Shown in pieces: positions 8,043 to 17,415 of a DNA stretch of 64,000 nucleotides. The stretch is from Martelella lutilitoris. GTDB taxonomy: Bacteria > Pseudomonadota > Alphaproteobacteria > Rhizobiales > Rhizobiaceae. Location: contig NZ_CP066786.1 in the NCBI RefSeq assembly GCF_016598595.1, positions 3,802,001 to 3,866,000 of the forward strand. Reading direction: 5' to 3'. The translations under genes were made by a program, and so were the position numbers. Numbering within the stretch: position 1 is the first letter of the stretch; each line of letters opens with the position of its first letter. The notes under the pieces are model-generated. The model was given only the letters and a program-made list of their open reading frames with translations. It did no database searches and had not been told where the DNA came from.

Positions 8043-9194
8043 ATGGTACTACACGATCTCATCTCCTACGAAGTCCTCCGCGTGATCTGGTGGCTGCTGC
8101 TCGGCGTCCTGCTGATCGGCTTCGCCATCATGGACGGCTTCGACCTCGGCACGGCAACGCTTCTGCCTTTCGTTGCCAAGGGTGACACCGAACGCCGCAT
8201 CGTCGTCAACACGGTCGGCCCGGTCTGGGAAGGCAACCAGGTCTGGCTCATTCTCGGCGGCGGCGCGATCTTCGCCGCCTGGCCGGCAATCTACGCCGTG
8301 TCCTTCTCGGGCTTCTACCTGGCGATGTTCGCGATTCTGTTCGCGCTCATCCTGCGCCCGGTCGGCTTCAAGTACCGCTCCAAGCGCGAAAGCGCCACCT
8401 GGCGCAATACCTGGGACTGGATGCTGTTCATCGGCGGCTTCGTGCCGACGCTGATCTTCGGCGTGGCGCTCGGCAATGTGCTGCAGGGCGTTCCCTTCCG
8501 GCTCGATGACGACCTTCGCATCTTCTACGACGGTTCGTTCTTCGGCCTTTTGAACCCCTTCGCGTTGCTGGCTGGCCTCGTCTGCGTCGCGATGCTTGTC
8601 ATGCACGGCGCGGCCTACCTGTCGACCAAGACGGAAGGCCCGATCAACGACCGCGCCCGCGCCTATGGCTCGGTCTCCGCGCTCGCGCTGATCGTGCTGT
8701 TCGCGCTCGCCGGCGTCTGGCTCTATTACGGCATTGACGGCTACGCCTATACCGGCGCCGTTGACGCCGCAGGACCTTCGAACCCGCTCCTGAACGACGT
8801 TGCCCGTGAACAGGGCGCCTGGTTCGTCAACTACGGACGCTACCCGTGGATGATGCTGGCGCCGGCGCTCGGCTTCCTCGGTGCGATCGGCGCCTTCATC
8901 GGGCTGAAGGGCTCCAAACCGGCGCTCGCCATGCTGTCGTCCTCGGCTGCCGTGTTCGGCGTCGTGGCTACGCCCGGCGTCGCGATGTTCCCCTTCATCC
9001 TGCCGTCGTCGGAGCAGCCCGCTGCAAGCCTGACGGCCTGGGATTCATCGTCGAGCCACCTGACGCTGTTCATCATGCTGGTCTGTGCCCTCATTTTCGT
9101 GCCGCTCATCCTCGCCTACACGTCGTGGGTCTTCCACATCATGTGGGGCAAGGTGACCGACAAGGACATCAACGGCGGCGGACACGCCTACTGA
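8043..9194 (+). CDS. cydB: Cytochrome bd ubiquinol oxidase subunit II
   Basis: A 383-residue membrane subunit of cytochrome bd, structurally similar to CydA and forming the heterodimer with it. The N-terminal 'IWWLLLGVLLIGFAIMDGFDLG' region is diagnostic for CydB, and about nine hydrophobic segments follow. The length matches E. coli CydB (379). It begins six bases after the cydA stop with a GGAG element upstream, so it is in the same operon. The 67-base gap to cydX contains a perfect 10-bp hairpin that is annotated separately. Confidence 0.96.
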   Translation: MVLHDLISYEVLRVIWWLLLGVLLIGFAIMDGFDLGTATLLPFVAKGDTERRIVVNTVGPVWEGNQVWLILGGGAIFAAWPAIYAVSFSGFYLAMFAILFALILRPVGFKYRSKRESATWRNTWDWMLFIGGFVPTLIFGVALGNVLQGVPFRLDDDLRIFYDGSFFGLLNPFALLAGLVCVAMLVMHGAAYLSTKTEGPINDRARAYGSVSALALIVLFALAGVWLYYGIDGYAYTGAVDAAGPSNPLLNDVAREQGAWFVNYGRYPWMMLAPALGFLGAIGAFIGLKGSKPALAMLSSSAAVFGVVATPGVAMFPFILPSSEQPAASLTAWDSSSSHLTLFIMLVCALIFVPLILAYTSWVFHIMWGKVTDKDINGGGHAY

Positions 9195-9205
9195 TCACCG
9201 AGGCA

Positions 9206-9233
9206 GGGCCGCGCCTCCTGAAGGGCGCGGCCC
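9206..9233 (+). other. Perfect intercistronic hairpin between cydB and cydX
   Basis: GGGCCGCGCC (9206-9215) pairs completely with GGCGCGGCCC (9224-9233) around an 8-base loop. No T run follows, so it does not look like an intrinsic terminator. It may protect the 3' end of the cydB message or reduce read-through to cydX. Confidence 0.6.
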
Positions 9234-9261
9234 GCCCCGACCGAAACACAAGGAGTTTCAA

Positions 9262-9384
9262 ATGTGGTATTTCGCATGGATCCTCGGCCTGCCGCTTGCC
9301 GCTCTTTTCGCGGTGCTCAACGCGATGTGGTACGAACTGATGGATGACCGCGCCAAGGCGCGCCAGAGCCAGAAACAGGGCTGA
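9262..9384 (+). CDS. cydX: Cytochrome bd accessory small subunit CydX
   Basis: A 40-residue single-span membrane protein, beginning 'MWYFAWILG' and ending in a polar tail rich in Lys, Arg and Gln. The 'MWYFAWILG' start and the 'E' after the helix are hallmarks of CydX/YbgT proteins, which bind CydA and stabilise its haems. An excellent AAGGAG (9250-9255) precedes the ATG by six bases. It is the last gene of the operon, between an intercistronic hairpin and the terminator at 9406-9440. It is short enough to be missed by automated gene calling. Confidence 0.93.
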   Translation: MWYFAWILGLPLAALFAVLNAMWYELMDDRAKARQSQKQG

Positions 9385-9405
9385 TACATCCCTGTCGCAC
9401 TGAAC

Positions 9406-9440
9406 AAAGCCCGGGTCTGCCACGCGCAGGCCCGGGCTTT
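9406..9440. terminator. Bidirectional terminator between cydX and ccmG
   Basis: AAAGCCCGGG (9406-9415) and CCCGGGCTTT (9431-9440) form a perfect 10-bp stem around a 15-base loop. The arms end in T or A runs on both strands, so it can stop the cyd operon on + and the ccm operon on -. Confidence 0.85.
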
Positions 9441-9461
9441 TGGTTTCATCGGTCCTTGGGA

Positions 9462-10061
9462 TCAGTTCATCAGGCGCGAGGCCGGGCCGATCGAGCGGTT
9501 GATCACGGGAAGGATTTCCCGTTCATAAGATGTGGCATCGATCGGGCCGACCTTCTTGAAGATGATCGTGCCGTCCGGCCCGACGACGAAGGTCTCGGGA
9601 ATGCCGTAGACGCCCCAGTCGATCGCTGCGGCCCCGCTCCGGTCGACGCCGATCGCGGCGTAAGGATTGCCGAGTTGGCCGAGAAACCGCAACGCATTGT
9701 CCGGGTTGTCCTTGTAGTTGATGCCGACGACGTTGATCGCCGGGTCTTCGGCAAGCTTCATCAGAAACGGATGTTCCTGCCGGCAGGGCACGCACCAGGA
9801 GGCGAACACGTTGACGAGGGTGAACTTGCCGGCGATCTCCGCATCGGTGAGCGCCGGGCGGTTGCTGCCTTCAAGCGGCGGCAGGTCAAGCGCGGGCGCC
9901 TTCTTGCCGATCAGGACCGAAGGGATTTCCTGGGGATCGCGGCCGGAGAGGATCTGCCAGCCGAAGACGGCGAACAACGCCGCGACCACGATCAGCGGTA
10001 TGGCCGCCATCAAATAGCGCTTGTTGCCCGCGCCCTGCCCCGTATTCTCTTCTTCGCTCAT
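9462..10061 (-). CDS. ccmG: Cytochrome c biogenesis thioredoxin-like protein CcmG/DsbE
   Basis: A 199-residue protein with one N-terminal membrane anchor (about residues 16-38) and a periplasmic thioredoxin fold. The active site is 'WCVPC' with Cys90 and Cys93, and the family-typical 'GIPET' with cis-Pro follows. CcmG keeps apocytochrome c cysteines reduced before haem attachment. Its ATG overlaps the ccmD stop region (10058-10061), so it is translated with ccmD. It is the last gene of the leftward ccmABCDG operon; ccmE, ccmF and ccmH are not in the window and must lie elsewhere. Confidence 0.95.
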   Translation of the reverse strand: MSEEENTGQGAGNKRYLMAAIPLIVVAALFAVFGWQILSGRDPQEIPSVLIGKKAPALDLPPLEGSNRPALTDAEIAGKFTLVNVFASWCVPCRQEHPFLMKLAEDPAINVVGINYKDNPDNALRFLGQLGNPYAAIGVDRSGAAAIDWGVYGIPETFVVGPDGTIIFKKVGPIDATSYEREILPVINRSIGPASRLMN

Positions 10062-10219
10062 GCGCCCTTGCCCGCGCTGCGGCGACGTGCGCCGGCCTTT
10101 TCAAGGGCCGCGAGCTCGCGCCGGCGGGCGCGACCGTCCAACACCAGCCATGCGACAAGCCCGGCAAAGACCAGCGCCGTCGCGCCATAGGCGGCGGAAA
10201 TGAAGAAGGCGTGGCTCAT
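10058..10219 (-). CDS. ccmD: Haem exporter protein CcmD
   Basis: A 53-residue protein with a single hydrophobic helix ('ATALVFAGLVAWLVL') followed by an Arg-rich cytoplasmic tail, which is the standard form of CcmD. CcmD releases haem-loaded CcmE from the CcmABC complex. The ATG (10219) overlaps the end of ccmC, with GGGAG upstream, and the stop overlaps the ccmG start. Identity rests on size, topology and position between ccmC and ccmG, since the sequence itself is poorly conserved in the family. Confidence 0.9.
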   Translation of the reverse strand: MSHAFFISAAYGATALVFAGLVAWLVLDGRARRRELAALEKAGARRRSAGKGA

Positions 10220-10995
10220 TCTTGCTCCCTCGGCTGCGGGCGCGCCGCCTCCTCCGCCCGGCTCGCCGCGACGCGGCGCATGGCGGCGACCCGGCGGCGG
10301 TAGATCTCGTTGCGCATGGCGGCAAGGTGCATGGTGAAAAAGGCGAAAGTGTAGGCAAGCGCCATGGCGGCGAGCGGCCACAGGAACACCGGATCGATGG
10401 TCGGCCCGTCAAGCCGGATGACGCTTGCCGGCTGGTGCAGCGTGTTCCACCAGTCGACGGAAAACTTGATGATCGGGATGTTGATCACGCCGACAAGGAT
10501 CAGGATCGCCGAAAGCCGGGCCGCGCGCTGCGGCTCGTCGACGGCCCGGTTGAGCGCGATGATGCCGAGATACATGAGAAACAGGATGAAGACCGAGGTG
10601 AGCCGCGCGTCCCACACCCACCATGCGCCCCACATCGGCTTGCCCCAGAGCGAGCCGGTCAGAAGCGCCAGGAAGGTGAATGCCGCGCCGATGGGGGCAG
10701 CAGCCTTGTGGGCGACATCGGCAAGCGGATGACGCCAGACCAGCGTGCCAAGCGCTGCCGCCGCCATCACCATGTAGCACATCATCGAAAGCCAGGCGGC
10801 GGGCACATGGATATACATGATGCGCACCGTATTGCCCTGCTGGTAATCGGCTTCGGAGGTGAAGGAGAGAAAAAGCCCGACGGCAAACAGGACAAGCGTG
10901 ATCGCGATCATGAACGGCAGAACGCGGCCGACGAGCGTGAGGAACCGCGTCGGGTTCGCAAGCCCCGCAATCATCCCCGTCTTTGGCTTCATCTC
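10216..10995 (-). CDS. ccmC: Haem exporter/haem handling protein CcmC
   Basis: An integral membrane protein of about 259 residues with six hydrophobic segments. It carries the periplasmic tryptophan-rich WWD motif 'WGAWWVWDARLTS', which binds haem before transfer to CcmE. 'MYIHVPAAWLS' is another CcmC signature with a haem-ligand His. The start is uncertain. ATG 10995 has weak spacing to GGAGGA, TTG 11004 has GGAGGA five bases upstream, and ATG 11040 would overlap the ccmB stop by eight bases. The 3' end overlaps the ccmD start by four bases. Confidence 0.93.
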   Translation of the reverse strand, partial: EMKPKTGMIAGLANPTRFLTLVGRVLPFMIAITLVLFAVGLFLSFTSEADYQQGNTVRIMYIHVPAAWLSMMCYMVMAAAALGTLVWRHPLADVAHKAAAPIGAAFTFLALLTGSLWGKPMWGAWWVWDARLTSVFILFLMYLGIIALNRAVDEPQRAARLSAILILVGVINIPIIKFSVDWWNTLHQPASVIRLDGPTIDPVFLWPLAAMALAYTFAFFTMHLAAMRNEIYRRRVAAMRRVAASRAEEAARPQPREQE

Positions 10996-11032
10996 GTTCA
11001 AGAGCGTCCTCCAGGCTTCTATCGGGTTTCGC

Positions 11033-11692
11033 TCAATCATCGCCCTGACGCAAGGCCAGGCTTGCGGCAAGAGGCCCGACGACGGCAAAAAAAAGCGTGA
11101 GCGCGACAAGAATGAGAAAGGGCGGCAAAAATGCCTCGATCTCGGAGGTCGCCGCATAGCTTGCCCCGACCCCGAAGATCAGCACGGGGATTGCAAGCGG
11201 CAGGATCAGGATCGGCACCAGAAGCCCGCCGCGCGGCAGCGAGACGGCAATCGCGGCCCCCGCTGCGCCGATGAAGGTGATGGCGGGCGAGCCGACAAGC
11301 AGCGTGATAAAGGCCGCGCCAAGGCCCGCCGGGCCGACATTCATCAACAACCCCATGACCGGCGAGAGGATGATCAGCGGCAGGACATAGGCCGTCCAGT
11401 GGGCCAGGCATTTGACCAGAACGATCAGCACCAGCGGCTCGTCCTGCATCTTCAGAAGGTCGAGCGAGCCATCGTCCCGCTCGGCGCGAAACAGCCGATC
11501 GAGCCCGATCAGCGTTGAAAGCAGCACCGCGATCCAGACGATTGCCGGGCCGATGCGCGCAAGCAAGGCCAGATCGGGGCCGACGCCGAAGGGCACGGTG
11601 GCAACCACGCAGAGGAAGAACAAAAGTCCAACCAACGCTCCGCCGCCGGCGCGCAAGGCAAGGATCACATCGCGGCGGTAAAGCGCGCCCAT
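11033..11692 (-). CDS. ccmB: Haem exporter membrane protein CcmB
   Basis: A 219-residue membrane permease with about six hydrophobic segments, the usual CcmB length. With the ATPase CcmA and with CcmC and CcmD it forms the ABC complex that loads and releases CcmE during cytochrome c maturation. The segment 'ERDDGSLDLLKMQDEPL' between the second and third helices is typical of CcmB. It begins three bases after the ccmA stop and may overlap ccmC by eight bases, so the operon is tightly packed. The initiator is ATG 11692. Confidence 0.94.
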   Translation of the reverse strand: MGALYRRDVILALRAGGGALVGLLFFLCVVATVPFGVGPDLALLARIGPAIVWIAVLLSTLIGLDRLFRAERDDGSLDLLKMQDEPLVLIVLVKCLAHWTAYVLPLIILSPVMGLLMNVGPAGLGAAFITLLVGSPAITFIGAAGAAIAVSLPRGGLLVPILILPLAIPVLIFGVGASYAATSEIEAFLPPFLILVALTLFFAVVGPLAASLALRQGDD

Positions 11693-11695
11693 GGT

Positions 11696-12358
11696 CTAGA
11701 ACGCCTCCGCCATGAAAGGGTCTGCGACAAGACGCGTAGGGCCGGTGAACGCCATCGCCTTAGCGTCCTCAAGACCGAGCGGCTCATGAGTCGCGGCAAT
11801 GATGATGCCGCCCTTGCCAAGGTGGCTGTTCATCAGCGCGGCGACCGTCTCCCTGGCGGCCTTGTCGAGAGCGGCCGTCGGCTCGTCCAGGAGCCAGACC
11901 GGGCGATGGGCAACCAGAAGACGGGCAAAGGCAATACGGCGTTTCTGCCCTGCCGAGAGATAGGCAAAGGGAAGATCGAGCACGCCTTCCAGACCGACAG
12001 CCTCGGCGGCCTCTTCCGGGACCAAGCCCGCGCTGCCTTCAAAATCCCCCAGTATCCGTTTCCAGAGGGCCAGATTTTCACGCGCGGTCAGTTCCTGCTT
12101 CATGGCGTTCTGGTGCGCGAGATAATGGGCGGCAAAGGCGAGCGGCAGCGCGTTTTCGTCATCGCCGATGAAATGGGCATGGCCGTCGGTCTTCCCGACA
12201 AGACCCATAAGCGCGCGCAATGCCGTCGATTTGCCCGCGCCGTTCGGGCCGGTGAAGACCATGCTCTGGCCGGCGGAGAGCGTAAGCGACAATTTGCTGA
12301 AAATCAGCATGTCGCCCCGGCTGACCGAAAGGCCTGCAGCCTCTATGCGCAAAGCCAT
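11696..12358 (-). CDS. ccmA: Haem ABC exporter ATP-binding protein CcmA
   Basis: A 220-residue ATPase of the CcmAB complex. It contains Walker A 'GPNGAGKST', the signature 'LSAGQKRRIAFARLL' and Walker B 'WLLDEPTAALD'. ATP hydrolysis by CcmA is needed to release holo-CcmE. ATG 12358 is preferred because AGGGGAG lies directly upstream and the protein then begins 'MALRIEA'. The in-frame ATG at 12391 adds eleven residues without a ribosome binding site. It is the first gene of the ccm operon and is divergent from acnA across the AT-rich gap at 12359-12637. Confidence 0.95.
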   Translation of the reverse strand: MALRIEAAGLSVSRGDMLIFSKLSLTLSAGQSMVFTGPNGAGKSTALRALMGLVGKTDGHAHFIGDDENALPLAFAAHYLAHQNAMKQELTARENLALWKRILGDFEGSAGLVPEEAAEAVGLEGVLDLPFAYLSAGQKRRIAFARLLVAHRPVWLLDEPTAALDKAARETVAALMNSHLGKGGIIIAATHEPLGLEDAKAMAFTGPTRLVADPFMAEAF

Positions 12359-12637
12359 TTGCTCCCCTTCGCCGGACACGGCAGCCCGCATAACTTGCCG
12401 GTTGCTAAAAAAAATTTAAATTTCAACCATTGTTTATCTGGCACCTTTCTTAGAAATTATCTATACAATGCGCAACCACGCCAGCGGCCGGCGTGAAACA
12501 CATCCTTGTGCCGAACTTGAGGTCATTCGGCCTCACGTGCGGACAGCGGAAATGGTCGCACCCGCATCCTGATGTCGTAAGTACATAGGCGTTCGCACGG
12601 CTAGTCTTGGCCAATCAGAATGAGCGGGGTTTTATCC
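12359..12637. promoter_or_regulatory. Divergent promoter region ccmA / acnA
   Basis: This 279-base gap has no gene I can support. It opens with a markedly A/T-rich patch containing the perfect palindrome AAATTTAAATTT (12412-12423), and continues with small hairpins including CACGCC/GGCGTG (12478-12496 region) and TGAGG/CCTCA. It must hold the promoters of both operons, but I could not pick a convincing -35/-10 pair for acnA. Confidence 0.5.
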
Positions 12638-15331
12638 GTGGCTAAATCACTCGACAGTTTTGAATGTCGCTCCACACTCGATGTGGACGGCAAAGAATAT
12701 GTTTACTACAGCCTGCCAAAGGCAGAAGCGAACGGGCTCGAAGGCGTCTCGAAGCTTCCCTTCTCCATGAAGGTGCTTCTCGAAAATCTTCTGCGCAACG
12801 AAGACGGCCGCTCGGTCACCAAAGACGACATTCTTGCTGTCGCCAAGTGGCTTAACGACAAGGGCACGGCCGGCGCCGAGATCGCCTACCGCCCGGCCCG
12901 CGTCCTGATGCAGGACTTCACCGGTGTTCCCGCCGTCGTCGATCTCGCCGCCATGCGTGACGGCATCGTCAATCTCGGCGGCGATCCGGAAAAGATCAAT
13001 CCCCTGGTCCCCGTCGACCTCGTCATCGACCATTCGGTCATCGTCGACGAATTCGGCACGCCGCAGGCCTTCGCCCACAATGTGGAATATGAATACAAGC
13101 GCAACGGCGAACGCTACCGCTTCCTGAAATGGGGCCAGCAGGCGTTCAAGAACTTCCGCGTCGTGCCGCCCGGCACCGGCATCTGCCACCAGGTGAACCT
13201 CGAATATCTCGGCCAGACCGTCTGGACCAAGGAAGAGGATGGCGCTGAAATCGCCTATCCCGACACCTGCGTCGGCACCGACAGCCACACCACGATGATC
13301 AACGGCCTCGGCGTTCTCGGCTGGGGCGTTGGCGGTATCGAGGCCGAAGCGGCCATGCTCGGCCAGCCGGTCTCGATGTTGCTGCCGGAAGTCATCGGCT
13401 TCAAGCTGACGGGCGAGCTCAAGGAAGGCGTGACCGCGACAGACCTCGTGCTGACCGTCGTGCAGATGCTGCGCAAGAAGGGCGTTGTCTCCAAATTCGT
13501 CGAGTTCTACGGCGCCGGCCTTGATTCGATGACGCTCGCTGACCGCGCCACCATCGGCAATATGGGTCCGGAATACGGCGCCACCTGCGGCTTCTTCCCC
13601 GTCGACTTCGAAACCCTGCGTTACCTCGACATGTCGGGCCGCACCAAGGAGCGCATCGCGCTGGTCGACGCCTATACCAAGGCACAGGGCATGTACCGCG
13701 AATCGGGCGGCGAGGATCCGGTCTTCACCGACACGCTGGAACTCGACCTCGGCGACGTCGTGCCGTCGATGGCCGGCCCCAAGCGTCCGGAAGGCCGCAT
13801 CGCGCTGGAAAACATCGCATCCGGCTTCTCCGAAGCCATGGTCGACATGTACAAGAAGGACAAGGGCGAGATCGAGAAGCGCTATGCCGTCGAAGGCGCC
13901 GATTACGATCTCGGCCATGGCGATGTCGCCATTGCCGCGATCACGTCCTGCACCAACACTTCCAACCCCACGGTGCTGATCGCCGCCGGACTTCTCGCCC
14001 GCAACGCCGTCGCGAAGGGCCTGAAAACCAAGCCCTGGGTCAAGACGTCGCTCGCGCCCGGATCGCAGGTCGTTGCCGAATACCTGGAAAAGGCCGGCCT
14101 GCAGAAGGATCTCGACGCGCTCGGCTTCAACCTTGTTGGTTTCGGCTGCACCACCTGCATCGGCAATTCCGGTCCGCTGCCGGGCCCGGTCTCCAAGACC
14201 ATCAATGACAAGGGCCTGATTGCCGCCGGCGTTCTCTCCGGCAACCGCAACTTCGAAGGCCGCATCTCGCCGGACGTTCAGGCCAACTACCTGGCCTCCC
14301 CGCCGCTGGTTGTCGCCCATGCGCTGGCCGGCACGGTCAGGAAGGACCTGACCACCGAGCCGCTCGGCGAGGACAAGGACGGCAACCCGGTCTACCTCAA
14401 GGACATCTGGCCGTCCTCGAAGGAAGTGCAGGAGACGATCGAGAAATACGTCACCCGCGAACTCTACGAGACCAAATATGCCGACGTCTTCAAGGGCGAC
14501 GAAAACTGGCAGGCGGTCAAGATTCCCGACGGCCAGACCTATGCCTGGGACGATAACTCGACCTATGTCCAGAACCCGCCCTACTTCGTCGGCATGGGCA
14601 AGACGCCAACGGCCGTTTCTGACATCAAGGACGCCCGCATTCTCGGCATGTTTGGCGACAAGATCACCACCGACCACATTTCCCCGGCCGGTTCGATCAA
14701 GGCTCAGTCGCCCGCCGGCGAATACCTGATGGGTCACGATGTGGCTGTTGCCGACTTCAACCAGTACGGCACGCGGCGCGGCAATCATGAAGTGATGATG
14801 CGCGGCACCTTCGCCAATATCCGCCTACGCAACCACATGCTCGGCCCGAACGGCAAGGAAGGTGGCTACACCATCCACTATCCTTCCAAGGAAGAGATGT
14901 CGATCTTCGACGCGGCGATGGAATACAAGAAGGAAGGCGTTCCGCTCGTCATCTTCGCCGGCGGCGAATATGGCAACGGCTCCTCGCGCGACTGGGCGGC
15001 CAAGGGCACCAACCTGCTCGGCGTGCGCGCCGTGATTGCCGAAAGCTACGAGCGTATCCACCGCTCCAACCTCGTCGGCATGGGCGTGATCCCGTTCACC
15101 TTCGAAGACGGCGCGACCTGGGAAAATCTCGGACTCAAGGGCGACGAGACCGTCTCGATCGAAGGCCTCGCCGACATCAAGCCGCGCGAGAAGAAGATCG
15201 CCAAGGTCACCTTCTCCGACGGCACGGTCAAGGACGTTCCGATCCTCTGCCGCATCGATACGCTCGACGAGCTCACCTACGTCAACAATGGCGGCATCCT
15301 GCAGACGGTGCTGCGCGATCTGGCTGCCTGA
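12638..15331 (+). CDS. acnA: Aconitate hydratase A
   Basis: This 897-residue TCA-cycle enzyme isomerises citrate to isocitrate through cis-aconitate and can also act as an iron-responsive protein when its cluster is lost. The three 4Fe-4S ligand cysteines are in 'SCTNTSNP' and '[10 protein letters not shown]', and the swivel-domain motif '[10 protein letters not shown]' is present. The GTG at 12638 is preferred. It follows GGGG by eight bases and gives '[12 protein letters not shown]', matching the usual rhizobial N-terminus, whereas ATG 12620 has no ribosome binding site and would add six residues. The gene stands alone between divergent ccmA and a strong terminator. Confidence 0.97.
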   Translation: MAKSLDSFECRSTLDVDGKEYVYYSLPKAEANGLEGVSKLPFSMKVLLENLLRNEDGRSVTKDDILAVAKWLNDKGTAGAEIAYRPARVLMQDFTGVPAVVDLAAMRDGIVNLGGDPEKINPLVPVDLVIDHSVIVDEFGTPQAFAHNVEYEYKRNGERYRFLKWGQQAFKNFRVVPPGTGICHQVNLEYLGQTVWTKEEDGAEIAYPDTCVGTDSHTTMINGLGVLGWGVGGIEAEAAMLGQPVSMLLPEVIGFKLTGELKEGVTATDLVLTVVQMLRKKGVVSKFVEFYGAGLDSMTLADRATIGNMGPEYGATCGFFPVDFETLRYLDMSGRTKERIALVDAYTKAQGMYRESGGEDPVFTDTLELDLGDVVPSMAGPKRPEGRIALENIASGFSEAMVDMYKKDKGEIEKRYAVEGADYDLGHGDVAIAAITSCTNTSNPTVLIAAGLLARNAVAKGLKTKPWVKTSLAPGSQVVAEYLEKAGLQKDLDALGFNLVGFGCTTCIGNSGPLPGPVSKTINDKGLIAAGVLSGNRNFEGRISPDVQANYLASPPLVVAHALAGTVRKDLTTEPLGEDKDGNPVYLKDIWPSSKEVQETIEKYVTRELYETKYADVFKGDENWQAVKIPDGQTYAWDDNSTYVQNPPYFVGMGKTPTAVSDIKDARILGMFGDKITTDHISPAGSIKAQSPAGEYLMGHDVAVADFNQYGTRRGNHEVMMRGTFANIRLRNHMLGPNGKEGGYTIHYPSKEEMSIFDAAMEYKKEGVPLVIFAGGEYGNGSSRDWAAKGTNLLGVRAVIAESYERIHRSNLVGMGVIPFTFEDGATWENLGLKGDETVSIEGLADIKPREKKIAKVTFSDGTVKDVPILCRIDTLDELTYVNNGGILQTVLRDLAA

Positions 15332-15363
15332 GAAGGCCATGGCCATCGATGTGAGATTTGAAG

Positions 15364-15393
15364 CCGGGCAGCGCAAGCTGCCCGGTTTTTTTT
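15364..15393 (+). terminator. Intrinsic terminator of acnA
   Basis: CCGGGCAGC (15364-15372) pairs perfectly with GCTGCCCGG (15377-15385) around a GCAA tetraloop, followed by eight T residues. A textbook rho-independent terminator 33 bases after the acnA stop. Confidence 0.95.
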
Positions 15394-15423
15394 GTGCCTG
15401 ACCTTCCCTCCACAGCGTGTCTT

Positions 15424-15442
15424 CCTCGTGTTTGACACGAGG
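15424..15442. repeat. Short dispersed hairpin element
   Basis: CCTCGTGT-TTG-ACACGAGG is a perfect 8-bp stem with a 3-base loop, followed by 'GTCCAGGCGG'. The arrangement resembles the small intergenic hairpin repeats common in Rhizobiales genomes. Only one copy is in the window, so its repeat nature rests on general knowledge. Confidence 0.5.
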
Positions 15443-15525
15443 GTCCAGGCGGTATGGGCAGGTTGTGTTGAGGCCATACACCCTGTAACCCACCTCTCAA
15501 GCGCATTTTCAGGGAACCTTCGAGC

Positions 15526-16611
15526 ATGTCACCCATACCCTTCGCAGTCATCGGTTCGGGATGGCGGGCGTCGTTCTTTCTCAAGATCGCCGGAGTTCTT
15601 CCCGACCATTTCCGCGCCGTCGGCATCGTCTCAGGTCGGCCGGAGGCTGAACGCAGGGCGCTGGCGGAGCGTTGGAACGTCGCGGTATTTGATTCTGTCG
15701 ACGCGCTTCTGGCGGCAAAACGGCCCGAATTCGCTGTCGTTTCGGTGCGAAAGGGCGAGATCGTCGAACGTATCTCGGAATTTGCCGCGCGCGACCTTCC
15801 GGTCCTCACCGAAACTCCGGTCGCCCCCGATCATGATGGATTGCGCGCGCTCCACGAACTGGTCGAGGCGGGCGCGAGGATCGAGGTGGCCGAGCAGTAT
15901 TTCCTCCACCCGGTCATTTCGGCAATGCGGCGCCTGATCGCCGACGGGCTGATCGGAACGCCCGGCTACGCCCATGTCTCGATCATGCAGACCTATCACG
16001 GCATTTCCGTCATGCGGAAACTGCTCGGCATCGGCTTTGAAAACGCGACTGTCACTGCCAGCAGTTTTTCGCTGCCCGTGGTCAAGGGGCCGGGCCGCTA
16101 CGACCAGCCGGAACGCCTCGAGATCATCGAGGCCAACCAGACCATCGCCACCTTCGATTTCGGCGACAGGATCGGCATCTACGACTTTGCCGAGAGCCAG
16201 CACAGAAGCCGCATCCGCGCGCCGCGCATCACCGTGCGCGGCGAACGCGGCGAGATCACGCCGGAGCGTGCAACCTATCTGATCGACGAGCGCACGCCGA
16301 TGTCTGTGGAACTTGCCCGCATGGACAAGGGACATTTCACCAATTTCGAGGGCTATCACCACCACGCCATCATGGCCGGCGGACGCTATGTCTACGAAAA
16401 CCCCTTCCCCGGTCCGCACCTGACCGATGATGAGATCGCGGTCGCGACCTGCCTGCAGAACATGCGGCGTTTCGTCGAAAGGGGCATTTCATCCTACAGC
16501 TTCGCCGAAGCCGCCCAGGATTGCTATCTCGCAGAGGTGATGCAAAAGGCCGCCGCGGACAAGACGCCGGTGACGAGCGAGACGCAAGCCTGGGGCCGCG
16601 CCACCGCCTGA
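15526..16611 (+). CDS. Gfo/Idh/MocA family oxidoreductase
   Basis: A 361-residue NAD(P)-dependent oxidoreductase. The N-terminal Rossmann fold starts with 'FAVIGSGWRA', and the C-terminal alpha/beta domain contains the family helix 'EVAEQYFLHPVISAMRRLI'. The usual 'EKP' catalytic Lys position reads 'ETPVA' here, so the lysine is replaced by threonine. This occurs in some clades and makes a classical dehydrogenase reaction uncertain. Members act on sugars, inositols or amino-sugar derivatives; the substrate cannot be read. The gene appears monocistronic, between the acnA terminator and an ExoD-family gene 99 bases on. Confidence 0.85.
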   Translation: MSPIPFAVIGSGWRASFFLKIAGVLPDHFRAVGIVSGRPEAERRALAERWNVAVFDSVDALLAAKRPEFAVVSVRKGEIVERISEFAARDLPVLTETPVAPDHDGLRALHELVEAGARIEVAEQYFLHPVISAMRRLIADGLIGTPGYAHVSIMQTYHGISVMRKLLGIGFENATVTASSFSLPVVKGPGRYDQPERLEIIEANQTIATFDFGDRIGIYDFAESQHRSRIRAPRITVRGERGEITPERATYLIDERTPMSVELARMDKGHFTNFEGYHHHAIMAGGRYVYENPFPGPHLTDDEIAVATCLQNMRRFVERGISSYSFAEAAQDCYLAEVMQKAAADKTPVTSETQAWGRATA

Positions 16612-16710
16612 ACCCGCCAGACCGGGTTGCAAATCCTTCGTACTTGAAATCGGAACGATGCGCGCGCCTTCGCGTTTTGCCGCCAAGGGACACATTGAGC
16701 GGAGCAAAGC

Positions 16711-17304
16711 GTGAGCAGCAACCAGGACGACGACAAAAACGCGCTGACCGGGATCACCCGCGAGGCGCTCGACCATTCCGATGGAGAGCGGGTTTCCGTT
16801 GACGACATGCTCACCACCTTCGGATCGGCCTCCTTCGTGCCGCTCCTGATCCTGCCGTCTCTGCTGGTCATGTCGCCGCTGGGCGGCGTGCCGGGATTGT
16901 CCTCGCTGTTCGGCATCATGATCGTGCTGATCGCCGGTCAGCGGCTGATCGGGCAGAAGAGCATCTGGCTCCCGGGCTTCATCCGCAACCGCTCGATCGA
17001 GAGCGACAAGGCGGCCGGGGCGATGAAGAAGATGCTGCCTGCGACCCGTTTCATCGACCGGCATTCGCGCCGGCGGCTCGCCTTCCTGTTCCGCGATCCC
17101 ATTGCCCTCATCCTGCCTTTTGCCTGCGTACTGGCCGGCGCCTTCATGCCGGTTCTCGAGCTTGTCCCTTTCGCCTCGGCCCTTCTCGGGCTTGCCGTCA
17201 TGCTGGTCGCCTATGCAATGCTGAGCCGCGACGGTTTGTTCGCGCTCGTGGCGCTGGTACCGATCGCAGCGGCTCTCTGGACGGGGAAGACCGTCATCTT
17301 CTGA
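16711..17304 (+). CDS. ExoD-family exopolysaccharide synthesis protein
   Basis: A 197-residue protein with four or five hydrophobic segments and a polar N-terminus. The 'PLGGVPGLSSLFGIMIVLIAGQ' region and the 'WLPGFIRNRSI' motif are typical of the ExoD family. ExoD was named from rhizobial mutants affected in exopolysaccharide production and alkaline tolerance; the molecular function is not established. The start is GTG 16711 with GGAG six bases upstream. It is probably expressed alone; the next gene begins 111 bases later. Confidence 0.85.
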   Translation: MSSNQDDDKNALTGITREALDHSDGERVSVDDMLTTFGSASFVPLLILPSLLVMSPLGGVPGLSSLFGIMIVLIAGQRLIGQKSIWLPGFIRNRSIESDKAAGAMKKMLPATRFIDRHSRRRLAFLFRDPIALILPFACVLAGAFMPVLELVPFASALLGLAVMLVAYAMLSRDGLFALVALVPIAAALWTGKTVIF

Positions 17305-17415
17305 TTACATGTTTTTTTCACCCCATCGTGACTTTCGGTTGAAGAGCGATGAGGCTAGATTGACGCCGTGCTTGACAAGCGCCGGCTGATAATGGCCGCG
17401 CGATCCCTTTAACCG

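Noticed and set aside
12439..12454. TGGCAC as a sigma-54 -24 element in front of acnA
   Set aside because: The -12 position reads TTAGA, without the required GC, so it does not fit a sigma-54 promoter.
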